Source of the DNA: an uncultured Opitutia bacterium
GTDB lineage: Bacteria > Verrucomicrobiota > Verrucomicrobiia > Opitutales > Opitutaceae
Assembly: GCA_903881475.1 (NCBI GenBank)
Contig: CAIRTK010000081.1
Location: 30,430 to 94,429, forward strand
Reading direction: 5' to 3'
Length of the DNA stretch: 64,000 nucleotides
This document shows positions 8,904 to 17,489 of the stretch, one piece after another. Numbering within the stretch: position 1 is the stretch's first letter; each line of letters opens with the position of its first letter. The notes below the pieces were generated by a model. The model was not told the DNA's origin, ran no database searches, and was given only the letters and a program-made list of their open reading frames with translations. The position numbers were made by a program, and so were the translations under genes.

Positions 8904-9506
8904 TCAGGGAGCGGCGCCCCGGACCAGCAGATCGACCGCCCCGGCGAGATAGGCGGCCGGCGCGTATTCCAATTTAACATGCGGCGAGGCGCGGCGCAGC
9001 ACCCCGGTGAAGATCATGCCATTGAACAGGTCGGCGAGCAGCGCGGGACTGGCGTCGGTGCGCAGGTAACCTTGGGCGCGGGCGGACTGTAGCCGGGCGA
9101 TCAGTTCTTCGCGCAACGGACGCAGGATGGCCTTGAACACCTGGCGCTCGTGGTCGCTGTGATGGTGGATTTCGCCGATCATGGCGCGGATCAGCGGGAG
9201 ATTTTCCTGCAGCAGCCGGTCATAACGGCGTGCGTGCGCGGTGAGGTCGGCGCGCAGGTCGCCGGTTTCCGGGATCGGCGCCGGCTGGGCCCGGGCCGAG
9301 CCGGGACCGAAATTCTGCCCGACCACGGCGGCGAGGAGCCGTTCCTTCGTCTGGAAATGCCGGAACAGCGTCACCTCGTTGAGACCGGCCTCGCGGGCGA
9401 TTGCCCGGGTGGTCGCGCCCGTGAGCCCGTCGCGGGCAAACACTCGCGCGGCGGCGTCGAGCAGACGCTGGCGGGTGGGCGGACGGCGCAGGGCGGGCTT
9501 CTTCAT
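8904..9506 (-). CDS. TetR family transcriptional regulator of the emrAB-like operon
   Basis: 200 residues. The N-terminal TetR helix-turn-helix is clear: LLDAAARVFARDGLTGATTR, then IAREAGLNEVTLFRHFQTKE at about residues 34-53. The C-terminal ligand domain is divergent, as usual. It is the first gene of the minus-strand operon, 10 bases ahead of the MFS gene. A perfect inverted repeat (9510-9527) begins four bases upstream of its start codon, so it probably represses its own operon and is released by a pump substrate. Confidence 0.93.
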   Translation of the reverse strand: MKKPALRRPPTRQRLLDAAARVFARDGLTGATTRAIAREAGLNEVTLFRHFQTKERLLAAVVGQNFGPGSARAQPAPIPETGDLRADLTAHARRYDRLLQENLPLIRAMIGEIHHHSDHERQVFKAILRPLREELIARLQSARAQGYLRTDASPALLADLFNGMIFTGVLRRASPHVKLEYAPAAYLAGAVDLLVRGAAP

Positions 9507-9509
9507 GAA

Positions 9510-9527
9510 TGCAAGTGATTACTTGCA
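9510..9527 (-). promoter_or_regulatory. candidate TetR operator
   Basis: TGCAAGT, four bases (GATT), then ACTTGCA form a perfect 7-bp inverted repeat directly upstream of the tetR start. Outer CTTCAT (9501-9506) and ATGAAG (9533-9538) extend it as an imperfect second shell. The size and position fit a TetR-family operator; binding is inferred. Confidence 0.65.
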
Positions 9528-9731
9528 AGCGAATGAAGGACTTTGGCAAAAGCAAGCGGGTTTTGGACCGGTTCATTCCAGTCTAACGGGGCCCGGCAGA
9601 AATCGACCCGTCACGGACGGGAAGACAGTGCCACCTCGGATGGAACAAAATGGGAGAGAGTGAGCCAACCAGTTTGGGCGGGCAGGAGGACATCCCTGTT
9701 TTCCCGGACTTGAGGGAGGATCAATTAGTCC

Positions 9732-11723
9732 TTGGAGCTATGTCCCGTTCACACATGGTGGCTATCCGTGAACACTCCTCGCGGACCCTATTTCGCGGCT
9801 GTTTTGGCGGTCCTTTCAATCGCTGCGCTGGGATACTGGAGCGGAGGCCCGCTGGCCCTGGCCTCGTGGAATGACGCGGGTCTGCGGGATGGCAATGTCG
9901 GACCGAGGGCGGTCAAGGGTTCAACGGTGCCTGCCGAAAGCTACGGCTTGATCGACAAGGTCAGCCTGCCGGCGATGGTGCAGTCTTTTTTCGCGCTGTC
10001 GGCTCAGCCTCAAGCGTCGCGCCTGGACGGCAGTCCGGCATCACTGGCCGAAAGGACCTTCCTCGGGTTGGTCGCGATCGATGCGGCCATAGCGGCGTTG
10101 CTCGCACTTACGCTGCTCTATGCGCGGCGGGGAAATAATGCGGCGGAACTTTTGGCGCAGACCCTCAGTCTGTTCGCCTTGGCGCTAGCCTGCTTCCTGC
10201 TCAATGGCCAGGCGCGGTTGCGGGGGAATGTTTTCATCTGGCCCAGTTCGTGGAGATTGGTGAGTGACGTGACGGCGACGCTGGCTTTCGGCCTGAGTAT
10301 CATGGGCCTCGAGCGTTTCTTTTCCGTCTATCCGGTGAAGCTGGAAGACTGGCAGGTGATGCAAACGCTGCTGCGTTGGCGTGGTCGGAGCATGGTGGCG
10401 ACGCAACGGATCCAAAGGTTGTACCGGCCGGGACGGGCCAACCTCCTGTCACTCGCCCGGCTGATCCCACGAGTAATCATGGGATTATTCCTCTGCGGCG
10501 CCATCTTCAGCACCCTGCCATTCCTGTTGCTGAAAATTTCCTTCCCACTCGGTGCGCACGCGGATGGGGCGCAGCCGGTGCTCAGTCTGGTGCAGAAGCT
10601 GGGTGCCTGGGCGCTGGCCTCCAGCTTGCTTGCCTTGGTCGGGGCGTTTCTCCTGCTGGCGGCTTTCGGCTGGCTCTTAACCCTGGCGTTAATTGGCAAA
10701 CTGCGTGCCAGCCGCGAGCAGTGCACGGAAGAGGAGAGGAGGCAGGCGGACTGGCTGTTTGCCGGAGGTGTTGTCATGGCGCTGATGGTTGCGTTGTTCA
10801 GCGTGGGTCTGGTTCTTTTAATCGGCTATCAAGCCTGGGGTGACAACCACGCGGTGCGCGAGTACGGCGGCATGGCTGCCATGTTCTTCCTGCCCGTGGG
10901 ATGGGGGATCATGCTTTTCACGTTGACGGGTGCGATTTTCATGGGCCGCTCGTTTGGGCCCAAGCCATTGCTTAAGCGCACGGTGCTTGTCGCCGCGGCG
11001 GGTCTGCTGATGAGTTTGCTGCTGGCCATAGTTCAACATTGGTTCACGGCCAAGCTCTTCGGCCATTCAACTGCTTCCGTGCAAAATGGGCTTAGCACTG
11101 TGCTGGCTGGCGGCATTTCCGTTTTCTCACTGGGTTTCTTCCGGGTCAAATTAGAGAAGGGTATCGATGGGTTCCTGAACCGCTTTATGCCGGCCACCGT
11201 CATTGCCGACGGCAAGCGGCGCGACCTGGCCGTGGTATTTTCAGACCTTGGCGGCTACACCGCACTTTCCGCAGCGGATGAAGCCCAGGCTCTCCATGTC
11301 GCGGGTCATTTCCAGAAGGCCGCAGCCGAGGTGGCGCGCCGGCATGGCGGCCGGATCGTAAAAACGATCGGTGACGCGGTCATGTGGGTTTTCGCCACCC
11401 CGGGGGAAGCGTTCCTCGCCTCGCTCGAACTGCCCGGGAAATTCAAGCAGGCCGTCGAGACGGACAAGCTGACTGCGCTCCCGGTGAATAGTGGCGTGCA
11501 TTTTGGTTCCCTGGTCGAAGCACCTGGAGGAGATGTCTACGGTGCGGCAGTGAATCTTGCCGCCCGACTGCAATGTGCGGCCAAGGATGGCGCGGTCGTT
11601 GCCTCGAGTGAGGCGATCATGGAAGTGGGTGGTGGTTTCCGCATTGAGCCGATGGGCAAGCTGGAATTGAAGAATATGCCGGCGCCGATTGCGTGTTTTC
11701 GAGTGCTGAGTGCCCCGGCTTAA
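9732..11723 (+). CDS. membrane-anchored class III adenylate/guanylate cyclase
   Basis: About 663 residues from a TTG at 9732, chosen because AGGGAGGA (9713-9720) lies 11 bases upstream; a GTG at 9768 is the alternative. The first 470 residues hold roughly seven or eight hydrophobic segments with no recognisable sensor domain. The C-terminal catalytic domain has the first metal-binding aspartate at about 505 (FSDLGGYT), the second at about 548 (TIGDAVMWVF), and VYGAAVNLAARL, with the conserved Asn and Arg. The metal and transition-state residues are therefore present, so it is probably active and makes cAMP (or cGMP). It stands alone, ahead of recN. Confidence 0.88.
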   Translation: MELCPVHTWWLSVNTPRGPYFAAVLAVLSIAALGYWSGGPLALASWNDAGLRDGNVGPRAVKGSTVPAESYGLIDKVSLPAMVQSFFALSAQPQASRLDGSPASLAERTFLGLVAIDAAIAALLALTLLYARRGNNAAELLAQTLSLFALALACFLLNGQARLRGNVFIWPSSWRLVSDVTATLAFGLSIMGLERFFSVYPVKLEDWQVMQTLLRWRGRSMVATQRIQRLYRPGRANLLSLARLIPRVIMGLFLCGAIFSTLPFLLLKISFPLGAHADGAQPVLSLVQKLGAWALASSLLALVGAFLLLAAFGWLLTLALIGKLRASREQCTEEERRQADWLFAGGVVMALMVALFSVGLVLLIGYQAWGDNHAVREYGGMAAMFFLPVGWGIMLFTLTGAIFMGRSFGPKPLLKRTVLVAAAGLLMSLLLAIVQHWFTAKLFGHSTASVQNGLSTVLAGGISVFSLGFFRVKLEKGIDGFLNRFMPATVIADGKRRDLAVVFSDLGGYTALSAADEAQALHVAGHFQKAAAEVARRHGGRIVKTIGDAVMWVFATPGEAFLASLELPGKFKQAVETDKLTALPVNSGVHFGSLVEAPGGDVYGAAVNLAARLQCAAKDGAVVASSEAIMEVGGGFRIEPMGKLELKNMPAPIACFRVLSAPA

Positions 11724-11832
11724 GCCAAGGCAAGCGTCGGGTTGGTGATTGCCCCGCAATCCATGGCCACGCCGGCCCAATGATAAGAAGCGGCTTTGAC
11801 GAACGCCGGCCGGTTGTTCATCGGTAACCGCC

Positions 11833-13494
11833 ATGCTTCAGTCGCTCCGCATCAAAAACCTGGCCCTGCTGGAGGAGGTCGCCCTCGACTTCGAGGCGGG
11901 CTTCACGGCGGTCACGGGCGAGACGGGCGCGGGCAAGAGCATCCTGCTGGGCGCGCTGAGCCTGCTGGCGGGCGAGCGGGCGGACAAAACCATCATCCGG
12001 CAGGGCGCGCCAGCCGTGGAGGCGGAGGCAGCATTATTCTTCACGGACCCGCGGAAAATCGATGCCGTGCTGGCCGGGCTGGATCTGCCGGCTTGTGAGG
12101 ACGGCGTGCTGATTCTCAAGCGCAGCCTGCCGCGGGACAAGGCGCCCAAGATCACGGTCAATGGCAGCCTGGCCACGCTCTCCGCCCTGCAGCAGCTCGG
12201 CGAACACTGGGTCGATTTCCATGGTCCGAGCGAACCGCGCCGGCTGCTCAAGGAGGCTTGCCAGCTCGAACTGCTCGATCTCTTTGGCCGCGCCGGAGGG
12301 ACGCTCGCGAACTATCAGGCAAGCTACCGCGGATGGCGCGAGCTGATCGCCGAACGCGAGCGGATCATGCAGGAGACAAAACTCGCGCCCGATCAGATTG
12401 CGTTTCTCGAGAACCAGCTCGCGCGGATCGACGCGCTCGACCTGACCGAGGCGGCGATCGAGGCATTGGAGCGCGACTTTGCCCGGATGAGCCGGGCGCA
12501 GGAGCTCATCGGGCTCGCCCAGGCGCTGGCCGGCGGCCTGACGGGGGAGGAAGGCGTGCAGAGCCGCGTGGCGGCGCTGCTACGCGAGTCGCGGCAGCTC
12601 GAGAGCATTGATGCGGCGAGCAAGCCGCTGGCCGACCGGCTGGCCTCAGCCGCCGTGGAGCTGAACGACCTCGGCGCCGAGTTTTCCGCCCTGAGCCAGC
12701 AGCTCCAGTTTGATCCCGAGCAGGCGGAGCAGCTGACCGAGCAGATGAACACCTGGCTTGAGCTCAAGCGGAGGCACGGCGGCGAACTGGCGGCCGTGCT
12801 CGCGGCGCGCGACGGGATGCGGCGGCGGCTGGAGGTGCAGGGCGACCTTGAGGGCACGCTGGCGAAACTGGAGAAACAGATCGCGGACGCCCATCGCGCC
12901 GCGAAGAAGGAGGCGGCGGTCCTGCGCGGCCTGCGGGAGAAGGCGGCGCAGGAGCTGGCGAAGGTGGCAGCGAAGGGCATCGCCCAGCTGGGCTTCAAGA
13001 AGGCGGATTTCCAGGTGCGGCTGGTGCCGTTGCCGGAACTTGGGCCGACGGGTGACGGCGGCGCGGAATTCCTGTTCTCCCCGAACGTGGGCGAGGCGCC
13101 GCTGCCGCTGAACCGCGTGGCGTCGAGCGGCGAGCTCGCGCGCGTGATGCTGGCGCTGAAGACGGTGCTGGCGGATCTCGACGAGGTGCCGTTGCTGGTC
13201 TTCGACGAAGTGGACGCCAACGTCGGCGGCGAGATCGGTCGCGTGGTGGGCGAGAAGATGGCCGGCATTGCGAAAAACCACCAGGTCCTCTGCGTGACCC
13301 ACCTGCCGCAGGTCGCGGCCCAGGCGACGTGTCATCTGGTGGTCACGAAGGACCAGTCGAAGGATCGGGCGGTAGTGACGATCGAGCCGATCCAGGCAAG
13401 CCGGAAGGCGCGGGTGAGCGAACTCGCGCGGATGCTTGGCGACAGCAAGGCGAAGAGCGCGCTGGCGCACGCGGAGGAACTGCTGGGAAGGTAG
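11833..13494 (+). CDS. recN: DNA repair protein RecN
   Basis: 553 residues, normal for RecN. An SMC-like ATPase: Walker A GETGAGKS at residues 29-36, a long coiled-coil middle (about 150-370), the signature region NRVASSGELARVMLALK, and Walker B LLVFDEVDANVGGEIG, followed by CVTHLPQVAAQA. It acts in double-strand break repair. The TAG stop (13492-13494) is supplied by the left arm of a GTAGGGCG palindromic element; the convergent ccsA-like gene ends in the other arm. Confidence 0.95.
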   Translation: MLQSLRIKNLALLEEVALDFEAGFTAVTGETGAGKSILLGALSLLAGERADKTIIRQGAPAVEAEAALFFTDPRKIDAVLAGLDLPACEDGVLILKRSLPRDKAPKITVNGSLATLSALQQLGEHWVDFHGPSEPRRLLKEACQLELLDLFGRAGGTLANYQASYRGWRELIAERERIMQETKLAPDQIAFLENQLARIDALDLTEAAIEALERDFARMSRAQELIGLAQALAGGLTGEEGVQSRVAALLRESRQLESIDAASKPLADRLASAAVELNDLGAEFSALSQQLQFDPEQAEQLTEQMNTWLELKRRHGGELAAVLAARDGMRRRLEVQGDLEGTLAKLEKQIADAHRAAKKEAAVLRGLREKAAQELAKVAAKGIAQLGFKKADFQVRLVPLPELGPTGDGGAEFLFSPNVGEAPLPLNRVASSGELARVMLALKTVLADLDEVPLLVFDEVDANVGGEIGRVVGEKMAGIAKNHQVLCVTHLPQVAAQATCHLVVTKDQSKDRAVVTIEPIQASRKARVSELARMLGDSKAKSALAHAEELLGR

Positions 13495-13571
13495 GGCGCG
13501 TTATCCCTAACGCGCCGGTTAGACGCGGACGGAGAAAAACTCGGCGGGTTAGGGATAACCCGCCCTACCTT
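13488..13571. repeat. GTAGGGCG palindromic element, copy A (overlaps two stop codons)
   Basis: The left arm (13488-13517) starts AAGGTAGGGCGCG and contains TTATCCCTAA. The right arm (13543-13571) is its near-complete inverse, with TTAGGGATAA and CGCCCTACCTT. The TAG in each arm is the stop codon of the convergent genes recN (plus) and the ccsA-like gene (minus). The long stem could also stop transcription from both sides. Related copies are at 35841-35924 and 51096-51180, with a sister type at 45986-46051. Confidence 0.9.
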
Positions 13572-15451
13572 GTCTGAAAGCTCCGCCACCTGGCCAGGGG
13601 CAGGTTGGCAATGCCGATGAAGGCGAGCTGGCTGGCGACGAAGGCGAGCAGCCACCAGAAGGTCGCCTCGACGAAGCCGTAGTTGTGGAGGCCCACGCCG
13701 AGCAGGTTCACGCCGAAAAAGCTCCAGCTCGTCACGATGTTGCCGAAAACGGCGAGGCACATGAGGCCGCGCTGCTTGACCAGGCCGCCCCAGCGGGCGT
13801 GGAGGATGATCGCATTCCAGATCACGATGATCAGCGCGCCGTTTTCCTTGGGATCCCAGCCCCAGAAGCGGCCCCAGGACTGGTCGGCCCAGATGCCGCC
13901 GAGGACCGTGCCGACGAGGCTGAACAGCGTGGCGAAGCAGACGATGCCATACACCATGCGGGCAAGCGTGTCGGCCGTCGCCTTGTCCAGGGACTGGGTG
14001 AAAACGCCCCGGACAATGTAGATCAGTGCGAGGAACCCGGCGAGGAAAGTGGCGCCGTAGCCCGCGGTCACCGTCAGCACGTGGGTCGAGAGCCAGAAAT
14101 TGGAGTCCAGCACGGCGCGCATCATCTCGAGGGTGTCGCCGCCGAGCTCGAGATAGGACGCAATGAGCAGCGTGCTGAAGCCGATGAGCCCGGCGGCGGC
14201 GGAGCCGATGCCGTTGCGGTAGAGGTACTCGAGGCCCAGGCAGAACGCCACGGAGACCCAGCCGACAAACAGCGCGGCGGAATAAAGGTTGGTGACCGGC
14301 GGGCGGCCCTCCAGCCACATGCGCGTGAGGATGCCGGCGGTGGTGAGCAACCAGGCCAGGGCGACGAGCCAGAAGGCGCCGCGGCCGAGTTCCTTGGGCC
14401 AGTAGAGCCAGGAGCAAAGCGCCCCGAAGAACGCCAGGACATAGAGGATCTTTGCGGTGTAAAACGGCCGCACATTGTTGTACCGTGTCTCGGCATCGCA
14501 TTTGGCCAGTGCGCCCGGGAACCCCTTTTGCAGCTCCTCGCGATAGAGCCGGATGATCTCGTTGAACTCGTCGGGCCGCCCGGCGCGCCACGTGTGCGCG
14601 AGCCCCGCATAGGCCATCACGTGCGCGTTGACCGCGCCGGTCTGGAAGGTCTCCATCAGCGCCGCGCCGGCGTTCCTCCAGCCGTTGGCGTCGCTTTCCC
14701 CGGCGGCGGGCGGAATCGCGAGCACATAGCCGAGCTGAGCCATGCGATCGAAGCGCTCGCCGAAGTCGATCAGTTTGCGGGCGGCGACGGCGTCGTGGGG
14801 TTGCTTCGCCTCCTTTGCGCGCACCGCCTCGATGCCGGCGGGCAGGCTTTGCTGGAAGTCCATGAGGTCGCCCAGGAAGTCAGCGCGGTCGGAGGCGACG
14901 ACGCTCTCCTTCAGGCGGAGGTACAGGATGACGTTGGACTGGAGCTGGACGACGCTGCGCTGAAAGGCATTGCGCGCCTGGGATTCGACCGGCTCGGCCA
15001 GCTTGGCCTGGCGCTCGAGTTCCGGCAGGGCCTTCTGAATCTGCGCGAACGAGTACCGGCGTTCCCCAAGGCCGTCCGCCGGCTGGAGGTGGAACAGGCT
15101 CAGGACATCGGGATTGTCGATGACGATCACCTGGTAGGTGTCCGCCTTGGTCGCGTCAAACATCAGGTCGAGAAACCACTCGTTGGGCGTGAGCAGGCGG
15201 TTATCCGGCGTGGCGATCCGGTGGCTGCGCTCCGGGTCGCTGTTGGCAGGATCGTTCGAGACGTTGTTGCAGAGCACGAGCAGCGACGTGCGCGCGACGG
15301 TGTCCATCGGTTTCACGCGGCCGTTCATCAGCACTGGCAAGCGGCTGAACCCGACCACGTCGAACGCGGCGGGATTGCGCAGCGGCAGCAGCGACCGGCC
15401 GATGAGGGCGAGGCCGAGCAGGAGCAAAAGCAGAGGGAAATACCGTTTCAT
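13565..15451 (-). CDS. cytochrome c biogenesis protein CcsA (haem handling, System II) with long N-terminal region
   Basis: 628 residues. One N-terminal hydrophobic segment is followed by a soluble region of about 300 residues. It begins GFSRLPVLMNGRVKPMDTVAR and is probably periplasmic. Then come about eight transmembrane helices. The C-terminal half has the haem-binding WWD signature, WGWDPKENGALIIVIWNAI, at about residue 530, and conserved histidines nearby. CcsA works with ResB/CcsB to carry haem across the membrane and attach it to apocytochromes c. Its ATG overlaps the ResB stop (ATGA at 15448-15451). The N-terminal extension is not part of the short CcsA proteins of other phyla. Confidence 0.9.
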   Translation of the reverse strand: MKRYFPLLLLLLGLALIGRSLLPLRNPAAFDVVGFSRLPVLMNGRVKPMDTVARTSLLVLCNNVSNDPANSDPERSHRIATPDNRLLTPNEWFLDLMFDATKADTYQVIVIDNPDVLSLFHLQPADGLGERRYSFAQIQKALPELERQAKLAEPVESQARNAFQRSVVQLQSNVILYLRLKESVVASDRADFLGDLMDFQQSLPAGIEAVRAKEAKQPHDAVAARKLIDFGERFDRMAQLGYVLAIPPAAGESDANGWRNAGAALMETFQTGAVNAHVMAYAGLAHTWRAGRPDEFNEIIRLYREELQKGFPGALAKCDAETRYNNVRPFYTAKILYVLAFFGALCSWLYWPKELGRGAFWLVALAWLLTTAGILTRMWLEGRPPVTNLYSAALFVGWVSVAFCLGLEYLYRNGIGSAAAGLIGFSTLLIASYLELGGDTLEMMRAVLDSNFWLSTHVLTVTAGYGATFLAGFLALIYIVRGVFTQSLDKATADTLARMVYGIVCFATLFSLVGTVLGGIWADQSWGRFWGWDPKENGALIIVIWNAIILHARWGGLVKQRGLMCLAVFGNIVTSWSFFGVNLLGVGLHNYGFVEATFWWLLAFVASQLAFIGIANLPLARWRSFQTR

Positions 15452-16626
15452 GGTCGCGCGGGAGGGTAAGCGGCCGAGGCGCGGCGTTTGCCGATGAAAC
15501 CGGAGAGATGGATGCAGAACTGGACGATCAGGCCGAGGGTGATCATGGCGCAGGAGATATAGGGCAGGCGCCAGCTGGGGTTGCGCACGACCTGGAGGAC
15601 CGACATGGCGTGCTCTCCATCCATCTGGTACTGATAGAAGGTCAGGCCGGCGTAACGCAGCGGGTTGTTCATGTAGATCAGCACCTCGCGGTCATCCCGG
15701 CCATCGGGCGTGGTCAGGCGGAGGCGGCTGGCGAAATTCTTCGGGATGTCGGTGCCGAGATAAACGTCGTGGGTCGTCTTGAGCAGCGTGAGCGAAAAGG
15801 GCTTGTAGGCACGCTGCGGGCGCATCCCGATGCGCCAGGTACGGCCGCCATAGTCGAAAGTCTGCGGGGCCTGCAGCTGGGGTGACACGAGCCAGATGCC
15901 GAGCGAACCCTCGGGCCCGGCGAGTTCGACGAAGGCGGCGGGCCAGTTGCGCTCGTCCTGCTTGTAAGTGAGCGGCAGGGGCGTGGCGGTGATCTGCGGC
16001 CCGATGCCGGCGGTGGCCAGGGAGGGGTTTTCGCCCGTGCCGGCCCGCAGCCGCAGCGCGGCATTCGGGTAATATTCCTTTGTCACCACCCGGAAGGGCA
16101 GCTTCGGATGCTGGATCGGGGTGCTGTCGGCCAGCAGGGTTTCCGGAATGACGACGACGTCGTCAAACTGCGGGTCGGTCGTGTCGATGATCGCGAGCTC
16201 GTTGTAGCGGTAGCTTTCCGCGTAGGTCTTCGTCTCGCCCTCCCTGAGCTGCAGCTGGAACTCCTCCTGCCAGAGTCCGGAAAGCAATTCTCCCACGAGC
16301 AGCAGGATCAGCCCCGCATGGGTGAGGAAGATGCCGGATTTCCGCCAGGTGAGCTTGAAGCGGTAGACGTGGGCGGCGACGAGGTTGACCAGCAGAAAGC
16401 CGCCGATGAGGTAGCCGCCGGGAAACACGGGCAGCGGGATGGCGGTGCCGGGAATCCGCCAGAGCACGAAGAGGCTGTGGAAATATTTTTCCTGCACGGC
16501 CCAGATCCCGAGGTTCACTTGGTCAAGGGTGGCGGCGAAGACCAGGATCATCGACAGGGCGAGCAGCACGACCGTGAGCCGGAGCGACACGAAGAAATCC
16601 CGGAACTGGCGGACGGTGTCGTTCAC
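15448..16626 (-). CDS. cytochrome c biogenesis protein ResB/CcsB
   Basis: 392 residues from a GTG at 16626 that overlaps the TGA of the upstream lipoprotein gene (GTGA). The longer frame to 17046 is only the lipoprotein gene in another frame. Features: TM1 (FFVSLRLTVVLLALSMILVFAATLDQ), further helices (VFPGGYLIGGFLLVNLVAA; SGIFLTHAGLILLLVGELLSG), a large periplasmic domain from about 130 to 345, and a last helix. FLTHAGLILLLVGE carries the histidine expected in ResB. Partner of the CcsA-like protein encoded next. Confidence 0.9.
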   Translation of the reverse strand: MNDTVRQFRDFFVSLRLTVVLLALSMILVFAATLDQVNLGIWAVQEKYFHSLFVLWRIPGTAIPLPVFPGGYLIGGFLLVNLVAAHVYRFKLTWRKSGIFLTHAGLILLLVGELLSGLWQEEFQLQLREGETKTYAESYRYNELAIIDTTDPQFDDVVVIPETLLADSTPIQHPKLPFRVVTKEYYPNAALRLRAGTGENPSLATAGIGPQITATPLPLTYKQDERNWPAAFVELAGPEGSLGIWLVSPQLQAPQTFDYGGRTWRIGMRPQRAYKPFSLTLLKTTHDVYLGTDIPKNFASRLRLTTPDGRDDREVLIYMNNPLRYAGLTFYQYQMDGEHAMSVLQVVRNPSWRLPYISCAMITLGLIVQFCIHLSGFIGKRRASAAYPPARP

Positions 16627-17255
16627 GGGGCGGAGGGCGCGGGGGCCGAGATGGTTTGGAGGAAGGCGAGGAAAGCAGGCTTTTCCTTCGCCACGAGGGC
16701 GGCGGGCCCGCTCAGCTTGAAGAACCAGGTGGCGTTGTTGTAGGGCACGATGGCGCCGAGAATCCGGCGGGGGCCGGCCGCATCGGTGTTGACGAAGTCC
16801 ACGACGACGAACGTCAGGCCGTGCTGTTCGATCCGGGTGGTCGCGCCTGGCAGGTCGCCGTCGGACAGCGGCGCCAGCTGGATCTGTCCCCGCCAGCGGT
16901 TGAGGTTGGCGAGTTCGCCGCCGACATCGCCGGGAAACGCCGTGATGGAAAGATCGGCCTCGGCCCCGTTCTCGCCCGGGACGGTGAAACTGCCCTTGCG
17001 CATCGCGGCGGCCGGCTTCGCCTTCCAATGGGCGGGGGCGGTCCACGTCAGATCGGAACCATCGGCGGTCGGGACGGCAGTGCCGGCCATGTCGGCCCCG
17101 CCGGGAACCGCCGGGGCGCTGGCGCCCGCGGCCATGGCCGGAGGGAGCTCCTCGGGCTTTTCCTTGGGCACGCGGTAACTCTCCACCTTCGCCTCGCGAC
17201 AGGCCGTGAGCAGGGTCAGCAGGACGAGCGGCAGCAGGGCGTGGCGGTGGCGCAT
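16623..17255 (-). CDS. lipoprotein of the cytochrome c maturation operon, function unknown
   Basis: 210 residues. A lipoprotein signal ends in the lipobox LLTAC (Cys19). A linker rich in Pro and Ala (about 35-65) is followed by a compact domain containing WTAPAHWKAKP and later VVVDFVNTDAAGPRRI and TWFFKLSGP. I do not recognise a named domain. It is the first gene of the three-gene unit with ResB and CcsA, with overlapping stop and start, so it probably assists cytochrome c maturation or a linked respiratory step at the membrane. Confidence 0.75.
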   Translation of the reverse strand: MRHRHALLPLVLLTLLTACREAKVESYRVPKEKPEELPPAMAAGASAPAVPGGADMAGTAVPTADGSDLTWTAPAHWKAKPAAAMRKGSFTVPGENGAEADLSITAFPGDVGGELANLNRWRGQIQLAPLSDGDLPGATTRIEQHGLTFVVVDFVNTDAAGPRRILGAIVPYNNATWFFKLSGPAALVAKEKPAFLAFLQTISAPAPSAP

Positions 17256-17489
17256 GAAAGAGGAAGAACTCAGGGTTTTTTGCGCCGAAACATCAATCTA
17301 ATCCGGCCGGTTATCAGCCGGGGTCCCGCCTTGGATTAGCTGGCGGCAAGGGTGCTGATGGAAGCGCTTCGGCTGCTAGGGCAGCGGAGGGATCGCCGGA
17401 GGGCGCGACTCAGCTGGAACATTCGCCAGCCCCACCTCGCCTTACTTCTGATCCTTGCCAAGCCCCGGCCGGCACGGAATAACCGCGCC
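17256..17489. other. divergent intergenic region between ccs and pxp operons
   Basis: This 234-base region must hold the promoters of both divergent operons. CTAATCC (17298-17304) and GGATTAG (17333-17339) form a 7-bp inverted repeat around a GC-rich centre (CCGGC...GCCGG). It may be an operator or a small hairpin. I see no convincing sigma70 boxes. Confidence 0.35.

Noticed and set aside
13685..15469. Plus-strand open frame of 594 codons over the ccsA-like gene
   Set aside because: Antisense shadow of a membrane protein gene whose own frame has all CcsA motifs.
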